The notes below the pieces were generated by a model, which was given only the letters and a program-made list of their open reading frames with translations, made no database searches and had not been told where the DNA came from. Source: an uncultured Lachnospiraceae bacterium (GTDB lineage Bacteria > Bacillota > Clostridia > Lachnospirales > Lachnospiraceae). From it: a stretch of DNA of 38,154 bases. The position numbers and the translations under genes are program-made. Location of the stretch: the NCBI GenBank assembly GCA_902800325.1, contig CADCDW010000012.1, positions 16,146 through 54,299 on the forward strand, read 5' to 3'. Every line of letters begins with the position of its first letter. The first letter of the stretch is position 1. Positions 1-8,107 of the stretch are shown here, one piece after another.

Positions 1-925
1 TAACACCAAATACAGGCATAAAGAAGAAACTCTGAAGTTTAAAATAAGAACCAAATACCGCTGTCGCCGTATCAGAAAACTTACCAAGGATTTTATTCAT
101 GCTATAGGTCATAATCGAACCTATTGAAATCATCAAAATAGAAGGTATACCTACCGCATATATAGCCTTAACCACCTCTGCTTTAGGCTTGAGAATCTTC
201 TTAAAGGACAGATTAATATCCTTGTTATATTTTTTATTCATATAGATACCAAGACAGGATGCGGTAATCTGTCCAAATACTGTTGCAATTGCCGCACCCG
301 CTATACCCATCTTCGGAAATCCAAAATAACCAAATATGAGAATTGGGTCAAATATCATATTGATAACCGCACCAACCACCTGAGATATCATACTGTGAAA
401 TGTACGTCCCGTAGACTGCAAAAGTCTCTCAAAGGTCATCTGCATAAAAACGCCCAAAGACACACAACAGCAAATCATGGTATAAGTTGTACCATACTCC
501 TGAATCGTCGGATTGCTCGTCTGGGAAGTGATAAATGGCTTTGCTACAGTAAGACCTATCAGCAAAAACAAAAGGTAACTGAAAAACTCCAAAAGTATAC
601 CTGTATTGGCTGCATCATCAGCCTTGTCAAAATCCTTTTCTCCAAGCGATCTCGATAAAAGTGCATTTATACCTACCGCCGTTCCGGAAGCAACTGCAAG
701 CATCAGCGTTTGCATCGGAAATGCAAGTGTTACAGCAGTAAGCGCATCTTCAGAAATTCTCGATACAAATATACTGTCTACGATATTATAAAGTGCCTGA
801 ACCAGCATGGAAATCATCATCGGAAGTGACATCGTAATGATGAGTTTTTTTATCGGCATTACACCCATTTTATTTTCTTCAGGTTGTTTATTTAATTCAT
901 CTTTTAATTCTAATTCTTTTTCCAT
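1..925 (-). CDS. MATE family efflux transporter (partial, 3' end outside window)
   Basis: Multidrug and toxin extrusion type transporter of the inner membrane, expected to export small molecules by cation antiport. The frame is open from an ATG at 925 to the window edge, giving about 308 residues of a family usually near 450. After a short charged N-terminus comes PIKKLIITMSLPMMISMLVQ, then ALYNIVDSIFVSRI, the typical first-helix and loop signature, followed by repeated hydrophobic helices (for example PILIFGYFGFPKMGIAGAAI). A GAGAAAG ribosome site lies about 9 bases upstream. The DUF308 gene lies 34 bases upstream in the same direction, so the two may be cotranscribed. The substrate cannot be read from sequence. 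Confidence 0.9.
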   Translation of the reverse strand, partial: MEKELELKDELNKQPEENKMGVMPIKKLIITMSLPMMISMLVQALYNIVDSIFVSRISEDALTAVTLAFPMQTLMLAVASGTAVGINALLSRSLGEKDFDKADDAANTGILLEFFSYLLFLLIGLTVAKPFITSQTSNPTIQEYGTTYTMICCCVSLGVFMQMTFERLLQSTGRTFHSMISQVVGAVINMIFDPILIFGYFGFPKMGIAGAAIATVFGQITASCLGIYMNKKYNKDINLSFKKILKPKAEVVKAIYAVGIPSILMISIGSIMTYSMNKILGKFSDTATAVFGSYFKLQSFFFMPVFGV

Positions 926-959
926 AATAAAATCTTTCTCAATCTGCTAATTATATTTG

Positions 960-1574
960 CTAATCTTCATCATCATCCACATCTATAGCTTCAACATCTA
1001 TAATCTCATTTTTGTTATAAACAAGATTTTTCTTTCTTCTGTTAAGCTGCATATATATACCGACAACGCCGTTATAGATAAGGACTATACCCACCAGTCT
1101 GACTATAGTATTCATAGTACTAAACGGATTGGCAGCTATAAGTATGCCGACGCCTATTGTAATAACGGAAAATAAAAGGGAAGCCTGCCAGCCTGTAGAA
1201 TAAAACTTTCTGAAAGTAAGTGCCTGAGCTATTCCAAATGCTCCATAAATCGCGATACCTACACCTGTAAGCACAGGAAAGATAGATATAACAAGTCCAC
1301 GATTGGTAAGCACTATAATACCTGCAACTATACCTATAAGAGCACCTATAAGCTGAAACATAACATATCCGTTTTTTTCGCTCTGGGTAAGCGATGAAAT
1401 AAGCGCTACTGCCCCGGCAACTATTATTACAATTCCCAACGCTTTAACGGCTGTGTCAAGTGTCTGTCCCGGATAAAACAAAAGCACCAAACCAAGTGCA
1501 ACGATTATTATAAGCTTAATTATGTTGGTAAACTTTGATTTTAATTCTTCATTGTTCTTATTATCTTTACTCAT
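960..1574 (-). CDS. DUF308/HdeD-like membrane protein
   Basis: Small integral membrane protein of about 204 residues with six hydrophobic segments starting near residue 17 (IIKLIIIVALGLVLLFYPGQ), matching the DUF308/HdeD duplicated three-helix pattern. HdeD is linked to acid resistance in enterobacteria, but the clostridial members have no known function. The C-terminus is acidic and cytoplasmic (DVEAIDVDDDED). An upstream in-frame start at 1607 exists, but GGAGG sits 9 bases before the ATG at 1574, so that start is chosen. It lies directly upstream of the MATE gene in the same direction. Confidence 0.75.
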   Translation of the reverse strand: MSKDNKNNEELKSKFTNIIKLIIIVALGLVLLFYPGQTLDTAVKALGIVIIVAGAVALISSLTQSEKNGYVMFQLIGALIGIVAGIIVLTNRGLVISIFPVLTGVGIAIYGAFGIAQALTFRKFYSTGWQASLLFSVITIGVGILIAANPFSTMNTIVRLVGIVLIYNGVVGIYMQLNRRKKNLVYNKNEIIDVEAIDVDDDED

Positions 1575-1769
1575 ATTCAGATACCTCCATATTTTATCAA
1601 TTTGCATATTATTACGTATTTATTTAACTTAAGATAGTATATAAACGTTTTAAATACATAAGCTACATTATAATTAACCAATTCCATAATATCAAGTTTT
1701 TTATATAATTTATAATGTTTTTTAATACAATTTCATTTTATTTTTAATAGTTACAGTAACTTTTTTTGA

Positions 1770-1798
1770 TTGTTTTATCCGTTAAACTCTGATATTAT
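1770..1798 (+). promoter_or_regulatory. Candidate sigma-A promoter for the PHP gene
   Basis: TTGTTT (-35) and TATTAT (-10) separated by exactly 17 bases. Transcription would start near 1805, immediately before the dispersed repeat copy at 1811. Prediction by eye only. Confidence 0.4.
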
Positions 1799-1810
1799 AA
1801 CATCATATTG

Positions 1811-1897
1811 AATAGAGGGAAGATGGAATCGCACACTACTCGTGCGCGGACCACAGGAAAGCTTTAGCCGGCATATTCCTCTCGGCGGCTCTGTGCA
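1811..1897 (+). repeat. Dispersed GC-rich repeat, copy 1
   Basis: Element of about 87 bases sharing long blocks with 15010-15097 (plus) and 12704-12787 (minus): GGGAAGATGGAATCGCAC near the start and AGCTTTAGCCGGCATATTCC with CGGCGGCTCTG near the end. It is distinctly richer in G+C than its surroundings. This copy can pair CACAG with CTGTG and AGGAA with TTCCT. Here it lies in the 5' leader of the PHP gene, whereas the other two copies are downstream of genes. No known riboswitch class was recognised. Confidence 0.7.
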
Positions 1898-1973
1898 TTA
1901 AAAAGCATCATTATATATGCATCAAAAAATGTGGTAAATCCATAATTTATATAGTAAATCAGGAGGCTTAAAA

Positions 1974-2816
1974 ATGGATTTAATAGATTTACATGTACAT
2001 TCAAATGCTTCTGACGGCTCACTTACTCCAAGCGAAGTTGCCGATGAAGCTATACATATGGGACTTAAAGCAATAGCACTTACTGACCACGACACTGTTG
2101 ATGGTATACCTGAAATACTTGAATATACAAAAGATAAGGATTTGGAAATAGTCCCGGGTATAGAAATTTCCTGTTACTATAAAAAAAGAGAGATACATAT
2201 ACTCGGTTTTTATATTGATTACCAAAACGAAGGACTCCAAAAAGAGCTTGCATTTCTTAAAGAGCAGCGTGAAAACCGCAACATCAAAATGGTTGAACTT
2301 ATGCAAAAGGACGGTATGAACATAACTATGGAAAAGCTTCTTCACGGCAATCCCGACAGCGTTATAACCAGAGCTCATTTTGCAAGAGTTTTAGTTGAAG
2401 AAGGCATATGCAAAGATAAGGAAGTTGCCTTTAGAAAATATATAGGTGTAGGTTGCAAATACTATCTTCCAAAGCCACAGGTACCTTGTGAAAAAGCAAT
2501 GGATATACTTGGCAGGTATGCAAAATGTTCTTTCCTGGCTCATCCGCTTTTATATCATCTGGGATATGCCGAGATAGAAGAATTGATTGATTACCTTAAG
2601 ACACTTGGGTTAAACGGAATCGAAGCCTATCACTCTTCCAACAATTCATATGAAAGTGATAAGCTTCGTTCAATAGCACTTCATCATAATCTGCTTATAT
2701 CAGGCGGCTCAGATTTTCACGGGGTCGTTAAACCCAATATCCAAATGGGTATCGGTCGCGGCAGTATGAAAATCACCATGCGCATTTTAGACACGATAAA
2801 ATCTTCTATTAATTAA
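1974..2816 (+). CDS. PHP-domain phosphoesterase (RNase AM / nucleoside bisphosphate phosphatase type)
   Basis: 280-residue metal-dependent phosphoesterase of the PHP family, close in layout to YciV/RNase AM and 3',5'-nucleotide bisphosphatases. PHP motifs are all present: DLHVHSNASDG (residues 5-15, metal ligands H7 and H9), LTDHDTVDG near 37, PGIEISCYY near 61 with HILGFY, a mid-protein RAHFARVLVEEG insertion typical of this subfamily, FLAHPLLY near 188, EAYHSSN and the terminal GSDFHG. Start chosen by AGGAGG 8 bases upstream. Its likely role is 5'-end trimming of short RNAs or hydrolysis of nucleoside bisphosphates. It is transcribed alone, in a leader carrying repeat copy 1. Confidence 0.9.
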   Translation: MDLIDLHVHSNASDGSLTPSEVADEAIHMGLKAIALTDHDTVDGIPEILEYTKDKDLEIVPGIEISCYYKKREIHILGFYIDYQNEGLQKELAFLKEQRENRNIKMVELMQKDGMNITMEKLLHGNPDSVITRAHFARVLVEEGICKDKEVAFRKYIGVGCKYYLPKPQVPCEKAMDILGRYAKCSFLAHPLLYHLGYAEIEELIDYLKTLGLNGIEAYHSSNNSYESDKLRSIALHHNLLISGGSDFHGVVKPNIQMGIGRGSMKITMRILDTIKSSIN

Positions 2817-2850
2817 AATATATTAATTCAAATAAATCCGGAAAACAGGC

Positions 2851-4632
2851 TTAATCAAGAGCAACTAAATTATACTCGGTATTTATCTCTCTAAGTCTGT
2901 TTTCTACTCTGTTATCGGACGAAAGGATTATAACCTGACCGGCTTTAAATCTTCTGACTATATCCAAAGCCTTTTCCAAGAGTCCATTTTCCATTCCATC
3001 CAGTATACCATCAAGAATAATAGGCATATTTTTATCAAGCATACTCTTTGCTATGGCAAGTCTAATCGAAAGATATACACTTCTCATATCATTTTTGTCA
3101 AGACTGTTAAAGTCAACATATCCACTTTGACTCATAACCATAGGCATATTATTTTCATTGATATATAAATCATTGAATTTATTGTCACTAAGCCCGGATA
3201 TAATATCTGAGATATTATTGTTAATCATATAGCTGTATGACTTGCTGATATCTTTTGATATATCATTTATGGTATTGATAGCAAGTGTAATGGCATGTAT
3301 TTCCTTCCTGGACTTTTCAAGCTTAGCCTCCTGAGTTCTTCTTTCCTCTTTCAGCTCATCTCTTCTTACCATATCCTTAAGGATATTTCTTTCCTCATCG
3401 GCAAGAACTTCTCTTTTATCAAGATATTCTTTTGCAAATGACATATCAATCTCAACCTCTTCATAGGTTTCAGTCTTTCTTTCAAGCTCATAGATAATAC
3501 GCTTAAATTCATCCTCCGAAGGAGTTTTTAATTCTTCTTCAAATACACCTTTTGCATAGAGTCCCTCAACTATAGTTACAATAACAAACAAAATAGTACA
3601 TATTATAAAAATCTGTCTTACAGCATTGTCAAAAGGCAAAATATAAACAATCGCAGCTATAACTCCCACCACAAAAAATCCGGTAAGAATTATAAACCAT
3701 ATCTTGTCCGTTAATTTGGTTTCCGGCTTATAATCTTTTATCAAATCCGCATCCAGAAATATATTTTCACTACCTTTGGTGCTATCGTTATCATTTTTAT
3801 CTTCACCGGATTTTTTTTCTTTCCTGTCTTTTGACTTGTCCTTAGCTTTAAGTTCCTTATCATCACCTTGACTAACATTGTCTTTTTCATCAGAATCAGC
3901 TATTTCATCATCATCTTTTTTAACCGGATTAGTCTGAATAAGTCTTCTTGCTTCTCTTTTTCTTCTGGCTGTTTCTATAGCAAGAGTCTCCTCGATATCA
4001 TGCATTTTTTTCCTGACATCTTTAAGTTTCTTATCCACATCATCATAATCTTCCAACTCGGAATCTATGATATCTATGTTTTCAACTATAGCAGAGGAAT
4101 CAAACTCTCTTCTTTTTTTCTTAAGGTAAAATATGCTCTTGTTTAACTCAATCGAAGCCGCACCCGAAACTATCATATTGCCAAAATCATGCTTGATATA
4201 GCCCTCATAATCACCGTCTTTGTTGTCAATACACAGACCATTGACATAATCTTCCCTGCAGCAGTTAAACATCTTTCCGTCAAGGCTTTCATTGTCAATT
4301 GATATATCTTTTCCGGAATTTAATTCAAGGACACTTACCTTGCTGTTCTTTTTTGAAAAGCTTCTTTCAACAAAATAAGTCTTATCATCTTCCTTCAAAT
4401 TAACTTTTCCGGAAATGCCTGTCCCATCCTTAGACTTATACAGCTCATACTTATTGTTTTCTTCATTTAGAGCACAATTTGAAAAGCCATAAAGCATAGA
4501 AACGATAAAGTCCTTTATAGTAGATTTATCAGAATCCTTCTTTCCGTTTATGACATTTATGCCAGGCTTTAATACAAGCTCTTTATTATTAAATTTACCA
4601 AAATTCTTAAGCAGTAATTTATTAAGATACAT
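2851..4632 (-). CDS. SbcC/YhaN-like membrane-anchored SMC-type protein with degenerate ATPase motifs
   Basis: 593-residue protein with the layout of YhaN/SbcC: an N-terminal half-ATPase (NKLLLKNFGKF opening), coiled-coil arms, two hydrophobic helices at about 311-331 and 338-357 as in YhaN, a second coiled coil and a C-terminal half-ATPase. It is short for the family (YhaN is well over 900 residues). Every nucleotide-binding motif is altered. Walker A reads NGKKDSDKST, with Asp for the Gly before Lys36. The ABC signature is SLDKNDMRS instead of LSxGT. Walker B is IILDGILDG, with Gly in place of the acid. The switch region is ILSSDNR, lacking His. An acidic/lysine stretch (238-290) precedes the helices. 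ATG 4632 is used because it begins one base after the upstream stop; a TTG at 4644 is possible. ATP hydrolysis is doubtful. Confidence 0.75.
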   Translation of the reverse strand: MYLNKLLLKNFGKFNNKELVLKPGINVINGKKDSDKSTIKDFIVSMLYGFSNCALNEENNKYELYKSKDGTGISGKVNLKEDDKTYFVERSFSKKNSKVSVLELNSGKDISIDNESLDGKMFNCCREDYVNGLCIDNKDGDYEGYIKHDFGNMIVSGAASIELNKSIFYLKKKRREFDSSAIVENIDIIDSELEDYDDVDKKLKDVRKKMHDIEETLAIETARRKREARRLIQTNPVKKDDDEIADSDEKDNVSQGDDKELKAKDKSKDRKEKKSGEDKNDNDSTKGSENIFLDADLIKDYKPETKLTDKIWFIILTGFFVVGVIAAIVYILPFDNAVRQIFIICTILFVIVTIVEGLYAKGVFEEELKTPSEDEFKRIIYELERKTETYEEVEIDMSFAKEYLDKREVLADEERNILKDMVRRDELKEERRTQEAKLEKSRKEIHAITLAINTINDISKDISKSYSYMINNNISDIISGLSDNKFNDLYINENNMPMVMSQSGYVDFNSLDKNDMRSVYLSIRLAIAKSMLDKNMPIILDGILDGMENGLLEKALDIVRRFKAGQVIILSSDNRVENRLREINTEYNLVALD

Positions 4633-4633
4633 T

Positions 4634-5698
4634 TTATCCACCAATTTCTACCAATGCATCAATACCATAACGCAAGGCTTTTTTTCTTATGTCCTCTTTT
4701 TCCAAAGCATTTTCATCGGAAAGTGTACTTATCAGTCTGCCGACGATATTACTCTGATTTTCCAACATAAGGATATTTAAATCATAATATTCTTCAGTTT
4801 TATCTATAATCTGATTGATATAATATTTAGCTTTTAGTATACCAAGGTCTATATCCACACTACTGTCTATCTTTCCCTTGAGCAAAATTCTGTAGATATT
4901 GTCTCTGCCCAAAGATTTAATCTTCTTTTCAACAGTATCAATTATATCCTGATTATCCATCTCATTATCAAGCTTAACTATTGTATTTACGTAACTTCTC
5001 CTGTTACAAGGTACCCATGTTATACCTGTACGTCCTTCTTCGTCAACCTCACCATATATATATCCATGCTTACCGGTTTCAGTATAATCAAGAGGTTCAA
5101 GAGAACCTGAAAATGCCATCTTATTTTTAAGAATATGCTTAACCTTATGGATATAACCAAGTGCTATATAATTGAAATCTTTTCTCGCAAGTCGTTCGGT
5201 TGAAAACGGCATATGCTTTGCATCGCCACCATGTCCGAGCAGTATATTGTACGCTCCTTCATGACCCGGATTAAGTTTTTCCAAAATCCTTTCACTATAC
5301 TCAGGCTTGGCGTAACTATATCCCGTTATGCAGACATTTAAACTTTCGATATAGGCATTTGCTGCTCTTCCTCCAGGAAAGATAATTACATTTGATGCAA
5401 AATCAAACCTGGACCAGTCATTATCCTTAGATATATAATCAGCAGAACCTGCAATTATAACAACCTTTGTTTTCTTAAGTTTTTTAAACTCAACATCTAT
5501 TCTCCTTAACTCTTTATCTGTAGGAGGCGCATCAAACAAATCTCCTGCGATTAGCAACAAGTCTACCTCAAGCTCATCGCAAACCGTAAGAACATTCTTA
5601 AAGCTTTCAAAAATCTCTTCGGATCTTTGGTCACTCCAAATCCTTCCCTTATCCGGTCTTCTTCCCAGATGTACATCTGAAATGTGTATAAATTTCAT
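4634..5698 (-). CDS. SbcD/YhaO-like metallophosphoesterase with altered catalytic motifs
   Basis: 354-residue protein of the Mre11/SbcD/YhaO family, normally a Mn-dependent DNA nuclease working with an SbcC-type ATPase. Motif I is intact (SDVHLG, D8 and H10), as are motif II (AGDLFD, D53) and the HGGDAKHMPF loop (H156). Motif III, normally GNHD, reads GSAD (84-87), so the metal-binding Asn and catalytic His are gone. Motif V, normally GHIH, reads GYIH (181-184). The gene is followed after one base by the YhaN-like partner, a typical two-gene operon. GAGG precedes the ATG. A promoter lies at 5757-5785. I infer that nuclease activity is lost or changed, while the fold and partnership are retained. 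Confidence 0.8.
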   Translation of the reverse strand: MKFIHISDVHLGRRPDKGRIWSDQRSEEIFESFKNVLTVCDELEVDLLLIAGDLFDAPPTDKELRRIDVEFKKLKKTKVVIIAGSADYISKDNDWSRFDFASNVIIFPGGRAANAYIESLNVCITGYSYAKPEYSERILEKLNPGHEGAYNILLGHGGDAKHMPFSTERLARKDFNYIALGYIHKVKHILKNKMAFSGSLEPLDYTETGKHGYIYGEVDEEGRTGITWVPCNRRSYVNTIVKLDNEMDNQDIIDTVEKKIKSLGRDNIYRILLKGKIDSSVDIDLGILKAKYYINQIIDKTEEYYDLNILMLENQSNIVGRLISTLSDENALEKEDIRKKALRYGIDALVEIGG

Positions 5699-5756
5699 TT
5701 TACCAATACCTCATTATTTAACATAAGTACACATATTTTTAATCTCAATCTTATCT

Positions 5757-5785
5757 ATTATAATACGAAACTATCAACTCTGCAA
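5757..5785 (-). promoter_or_regulatory. Candidate promoter of the sbcD/sbcC-like operon
   Basis: On the minus strand TTGCAG and a perfect TATAAT are 17 bases apart, about 60 bases before the ATG at 5698. The direct repeats at 5790-5843 begin 4 bases upstream of the -35 hexamer. Confidence 0.5.
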
Positions 5786-5789
5786 GAAA

Positions 5790-5843
5790 ATATATTATTA
5801 GTATGTTATCGTATGAAGATATATATTATTAGTATGTTATCGT
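5790..5843. repeat. Two identical 23-bp direct repeats, 31-bp period
   Basis: The 23-base sequence ATATATTATTAGTATG followed by TTATCGT occurs at 5790-5812 and again, unchanged, at 5821-5843. The period of 31 bases is close to three helical turns. It lies just upstream of the -35 of the operon below 5698 and downstream of spoIIID. It could be an activator or repressor site, or a simple duplication. Confidence 0.7.
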
Positions 5844-5866
5844 TTAATATAAATTATATTAACGAT
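5838..5866. promoter_or_regulatory. Imperfect inverted repeat downstream of spoIIID
   Basis: ATCGTTTAATATA and TATATTAACGAT face each other around a few bases, differing by one extra T. It begins inside the second 23-bp direct repeat. It could be an operator, or a weak hairpin in the spoIIID transcript; there is no T-run that would make it a clear terminator. Confidence 0.4.
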
Positions 5867-5921
5867 TAATATATCAGCATTCATATTATATAATTTATTA
5901 TTATCATTAATTTATAATTTA

Positions 5922-6176
5922 TTAATCATTTAATTTGCTGTACTTATTCTTAGTTGCTATTCCGCCTCTTATATGACGCTCGGATTTATTGACATCCAGT
6001 ATTTTTCTTACCTTTTTGGCAAGTTCTTCGTTGAGCATTGGCAACCTGTCCGCCGCATCCTTATGTGCTGTGGATTTACTTACTCCAAACTCCTTAGCAG
6101 CCTGTCTTACGGTTGCATTATTCTTAACTATGTACTCACCTAAGCTTAGCACTCTCTCCTCTATATAATCTCTCAA
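5922..6176 (-). CDS. spoIIID: Sporulation transcription regulator SpoIIID
   Basis: 84-residue DNA-binding protein that in Bacillus and Clostridia switches mother-cell gene expression after engulfment. It begins MRDYIEERVLSLGEYIV, matching the start of known SpoIIID proteins, then the helix-turn-helix TVRQAAKEFGVSKSTAHKD (residues 22-40), DRLPMLNEELAKKVRKIL and the conserved ERHIRGGIATKNKY tail. The start is a TTG with TGAGGT seven bases upstream, and family length supports it. It is monocistronic, divergent from the C39 peptidase gene. It implies a sporulating host or recent ancestor. Confidence 0.95.
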   Translation of the reverse strand: MRDYIEERVLSLGEYIVKNNATVRQAAKEFGVSKSTAHKDAADRLPMLNEELAKKVRKILDVNKSERHIRGGIATKNKYSKLND

Positions 6177-6223
6177 TTTTAAACCTCAAAAATATCATTT
6201 TTACAGTTTATGCAATTAAATAA

Positions 6224-6252
6224 TTGTGTAGTACATTTACATATGTTAAAAT
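6224..6252 (+). promoter_or_regulatory. Weak candidate promoter of the C39-like peptidase gene
   Basis: TTGTGT and TAAAAT are spaced by 17 bases, ending 34 bases before the ATG at 6287. The -35 matches consensus at only three positions. Confidence 0.3.
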
Positions 6253-6286
6253 GATATTGATAAATTTCATTTATCCGGAGGTAGTC

Positions 6287-7087
6287 ATGAAGAAGAAAAT
6301 AATTCTTATTATTATAGCAGTTTTAGTTATAATAAGTGGTGTTATTTTGACCATTCATTTAAAAAAAAGCAAAAAAGAAGCACCTCCTGCCAAAGCCTAT
6401 TTTGAGGTAAACGGTCTTTCTTTCGATTTTTCCATAGAATCCTTTGCAAGAGCCAATGAAGAAACCGGCGAGGTTGAAATTCCTACAATGGATTTTCCTG
6501 ATAATCCGGACAAGGTTGAGCTGAGTTTGGAACTCATATACCAAAATCCCGAGTATCCCGCCGGATGTGAATCCATGGCACTTACCATGCTCTTAAATTA
6601 TTTTGGATATCAGCTTGAAAAAAATGAAATAATAGATAATTACCTTATATACTCTGATGAAAATTATGTAATCGGATACAAAGGTCGTCCCGATATAACA
6701 CCGGGAGGCGGCTGCTATGCACCGGCACTTACCAACACTGCCAACCGCTTTCTTATACAAAATAAAAGCTCATATAAAGCAACCAATATAAGCGGAACAA
6801 ATCTGAAAGATTTGTTTCCATATATCGCAAAGGGATATCCGGTTCTTGTGTGGACTACAGTCGGTTTAAAGCCCTGTAATAAAGCATCATATATATACCG
6901 ATACGGCGATACCGAATATACCTGGGTATATAATGAGCACTGTGTAGTTTTAACCGGTTACAGTATACCCGAAAACACAATTACGGTTTATGATTCAATC
7001 GACGGCATCAAAACCTATAACACTGATGATTTTCAGAAAATATATGATGATATGTGGAAAATGTCAGTTGTGCTTGAGCCTAAATAA
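6287..7087 (+). CDS. C39-like cysteine peptidase domain, membrane-anchored
   Basis: 266-residue secreted or membrane-tethered protein with a peptidase C39-like (papain-fold) domain. An N-terminal hydrophobic segment after MKKK (IILIIIAVLVIISGVIL) is a signal anchor. The domain starts near residue 80 with NPEYPAGCESMALTMLLNYF, placing the likely catalytic Cys in AGCES. The His is expected in EHCVVLTGY near 225, followed by VYDSIDG with the Asp. A frame extension upstream to 6224 is rejected because GGAGG precedes the ATG at 6287 by five bases. Related domains occur in extracellular Clostridia proteins of unknown substrate. It ends at a strong bidirectional terminator. Confidence 0.8.
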   Translation: MKKKIILIIIAVLVIISGVILTIHLKKSKKEAPPAKAYFEVNGLSFDFSIESFARANEETGEVEIPTMDFPDNPDKVELSLELIYQNPEYPAGCESMALTMLLNYFGYQLEKNEIIDNYLIYSDENYVIGYKGRPDITPGGGCYAPALTNTANRFLIQNKSSYKATNISGTNLKDLFPYIAKGYPVLVWTTVGLKPCNKASYIYRYGDTEYTWVYNEHCVVLTGYSIPENTITVYDSIDGIKTYNTDDFQKIYDDMWKMSVVLEPK

Positions 7088-7118
7088 AAGACCTTCGCTT
7101 ACCGGGCGAAGGTCTTTT
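7086..7118. terminator. Bidirectional rho-independent terminator
   Basis: Perfect 13-base stem, AAAAGACCTTCGC with GCGAAGGTCTTTT, and a 7-base loop. It separates the converging C39-peptidase gene and GH25 gene, and serves both strands with T-runs. Confidence 0.95.
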
Positions 7119-7133
7119 ATTTACACATTTATT

Positions 7134-8084
7134 CTAATACATAACCACGTTTAAATCAAAATCTATCTTCTTTCCGTACAGTCTGCCATCACTTTTATAC
7201 TGCCAGATTGTATAAAGATATGGGAAATCCGGCTGATTGGCATAATGAGCAAGCCAAAGCTTATAATTACATATCCTGCTCATATCAAGCTGCTGCACAA
7301 ACCAGTTTCTGTTTGAATAAATCATAGGCTCATATCCTGCTGCTTTTACGGTCTCGCAAAAACCAACTATACTGTCCGTTCTGGCATCTATACTTAGCCC
7401 CTCAGTCCTTACGCCGTCTGCATTCATCTCTTCTGTGTCTATAACCACAGGGCCGTTTATCTTATAATCTTTTATCAGCGAAAGAGTATATTTTGCCTCT
7501 TCAACTCCTTCGTCATAATTAAGTGCCTGTGTAAAGAAATATACTCCTATATCCAGACCTGCTTCAAGCGCACCTTCTATATGATTTTCAAACATATCAT
7601 CTGTTACGATAGCTCCCGTTCCATACCCACGGTATCCCGCTCTTATGATAGCCATATCAACTCCTGCTTCCTTTACTGCCTCCCAGTCAACCTCCGGCTG
7701 ATATGAAGATACATCTACTGCCACATGGGAAACCTTTTTAGCTTCGTCATCATGGTAATACATAAGATAATCATAGTCATCGATATAGAAATTTTCCACA
7801 TCATAATCATTTCTCGGAGCACCGACCGCTATTTTATAATATTCATAATCAGGATATGAACCGATAAGAACATACGCTTTGTTTACATAACTCCAATAGT
7901 TAGCCTGTATCATATCTGATTCAAAATCAGGTACAAGTGTCCATGCTCTGCTTTCCACATCTGTTGTAACAAAAACGGGTTTTTCTTTATTGATTTTATC
8001 ATTTATAAGCAATACCAATTCCACTACCGCAATTACCGCAAACAATACTATAAGTAATCTTGCAATCTTAAGTTTCTTTTCCAT
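7134..8084 (-). CDS. Glycoside hydrolase family 25 (lysozyme-like), membrane-anchored
   Basis: 316-residue cell-wall hydrolase. An N-terminal helix (LLIVLFAVIAVVELVLLI) anchors it outside the membrane, followed by about 90 residues of unassigned sequence. A GH25 barrel begins near residue 120: HVAVDVSSYQPEVDW with the first conserved Asp, MAIIRAGYRGYG, DIGVYFFTQA, and the catalytic DxE-type motif VVIDTEEM, then PMIYSNRNWF, LWLAHYANQP and TIWQYKSDG. GH25 enzymes cut the MurNAc-GlcNAc bond of peptidoglycan. GGAGAT precedes the ATG. It lies 23 bases after the permease-CPBP gene and ends at the terminator, so it is probably the last gene of the operon starting at 12602. Confidence 0.9.
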   Translation of the reverse strand: MEKKLKIARLLIVLFAVIAVVELVLLINDKINKEKPVFVTTDVESRAWTLVPDFESDMIQANYWSYVNKAYVLIGSYPDYEYYKIAVGAPRNDYDVENFYIDDYDYLMYYHDDEAKKVSHVAVDVSSYQPEVDWEAVKEAGVDMAIIRAGYRGYGTGAIVTDDMFENHIEGALEAGLDIGVYFFTQALNYDEGVEEAKYTLSLIKDYKINGPVVIDTEEMNADGVRTEGLSIDARTDSIVGFCETVKAAGYEPMIYSNRNWFVQQLDMSRICNYKLWLAHYANQPDFPYLYTIWQYKSDGRLYGKKIDFDLNVVMY

Positions 8085-8107
8085 TATTTATCTCCATTTG
8101 TAATAAT

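Larger units (their letters stand above)
1575..1973. other. Intergenic region upstream of the PHP gene
   Basis: AT-rich divergent intergenic stretch without a gene. It contains a candidate promoter at 1770-1798 (plus strand) and copy 1 of the dispersed repeat at 1811-1897, which would be in the untranslated leader of the PHP gene. Nothing else was recognised between 1608 and 1765. Confidence 0.6.

Noticed and set aside
1811-1897. Known riboswitch (c-di-GMP, cobalamin, THF or similar) upstream of the PHP gene
   Set aside because: None of the conserved core motifs of these classes could be found, and related copies lie downstream of genes rather than upstream.
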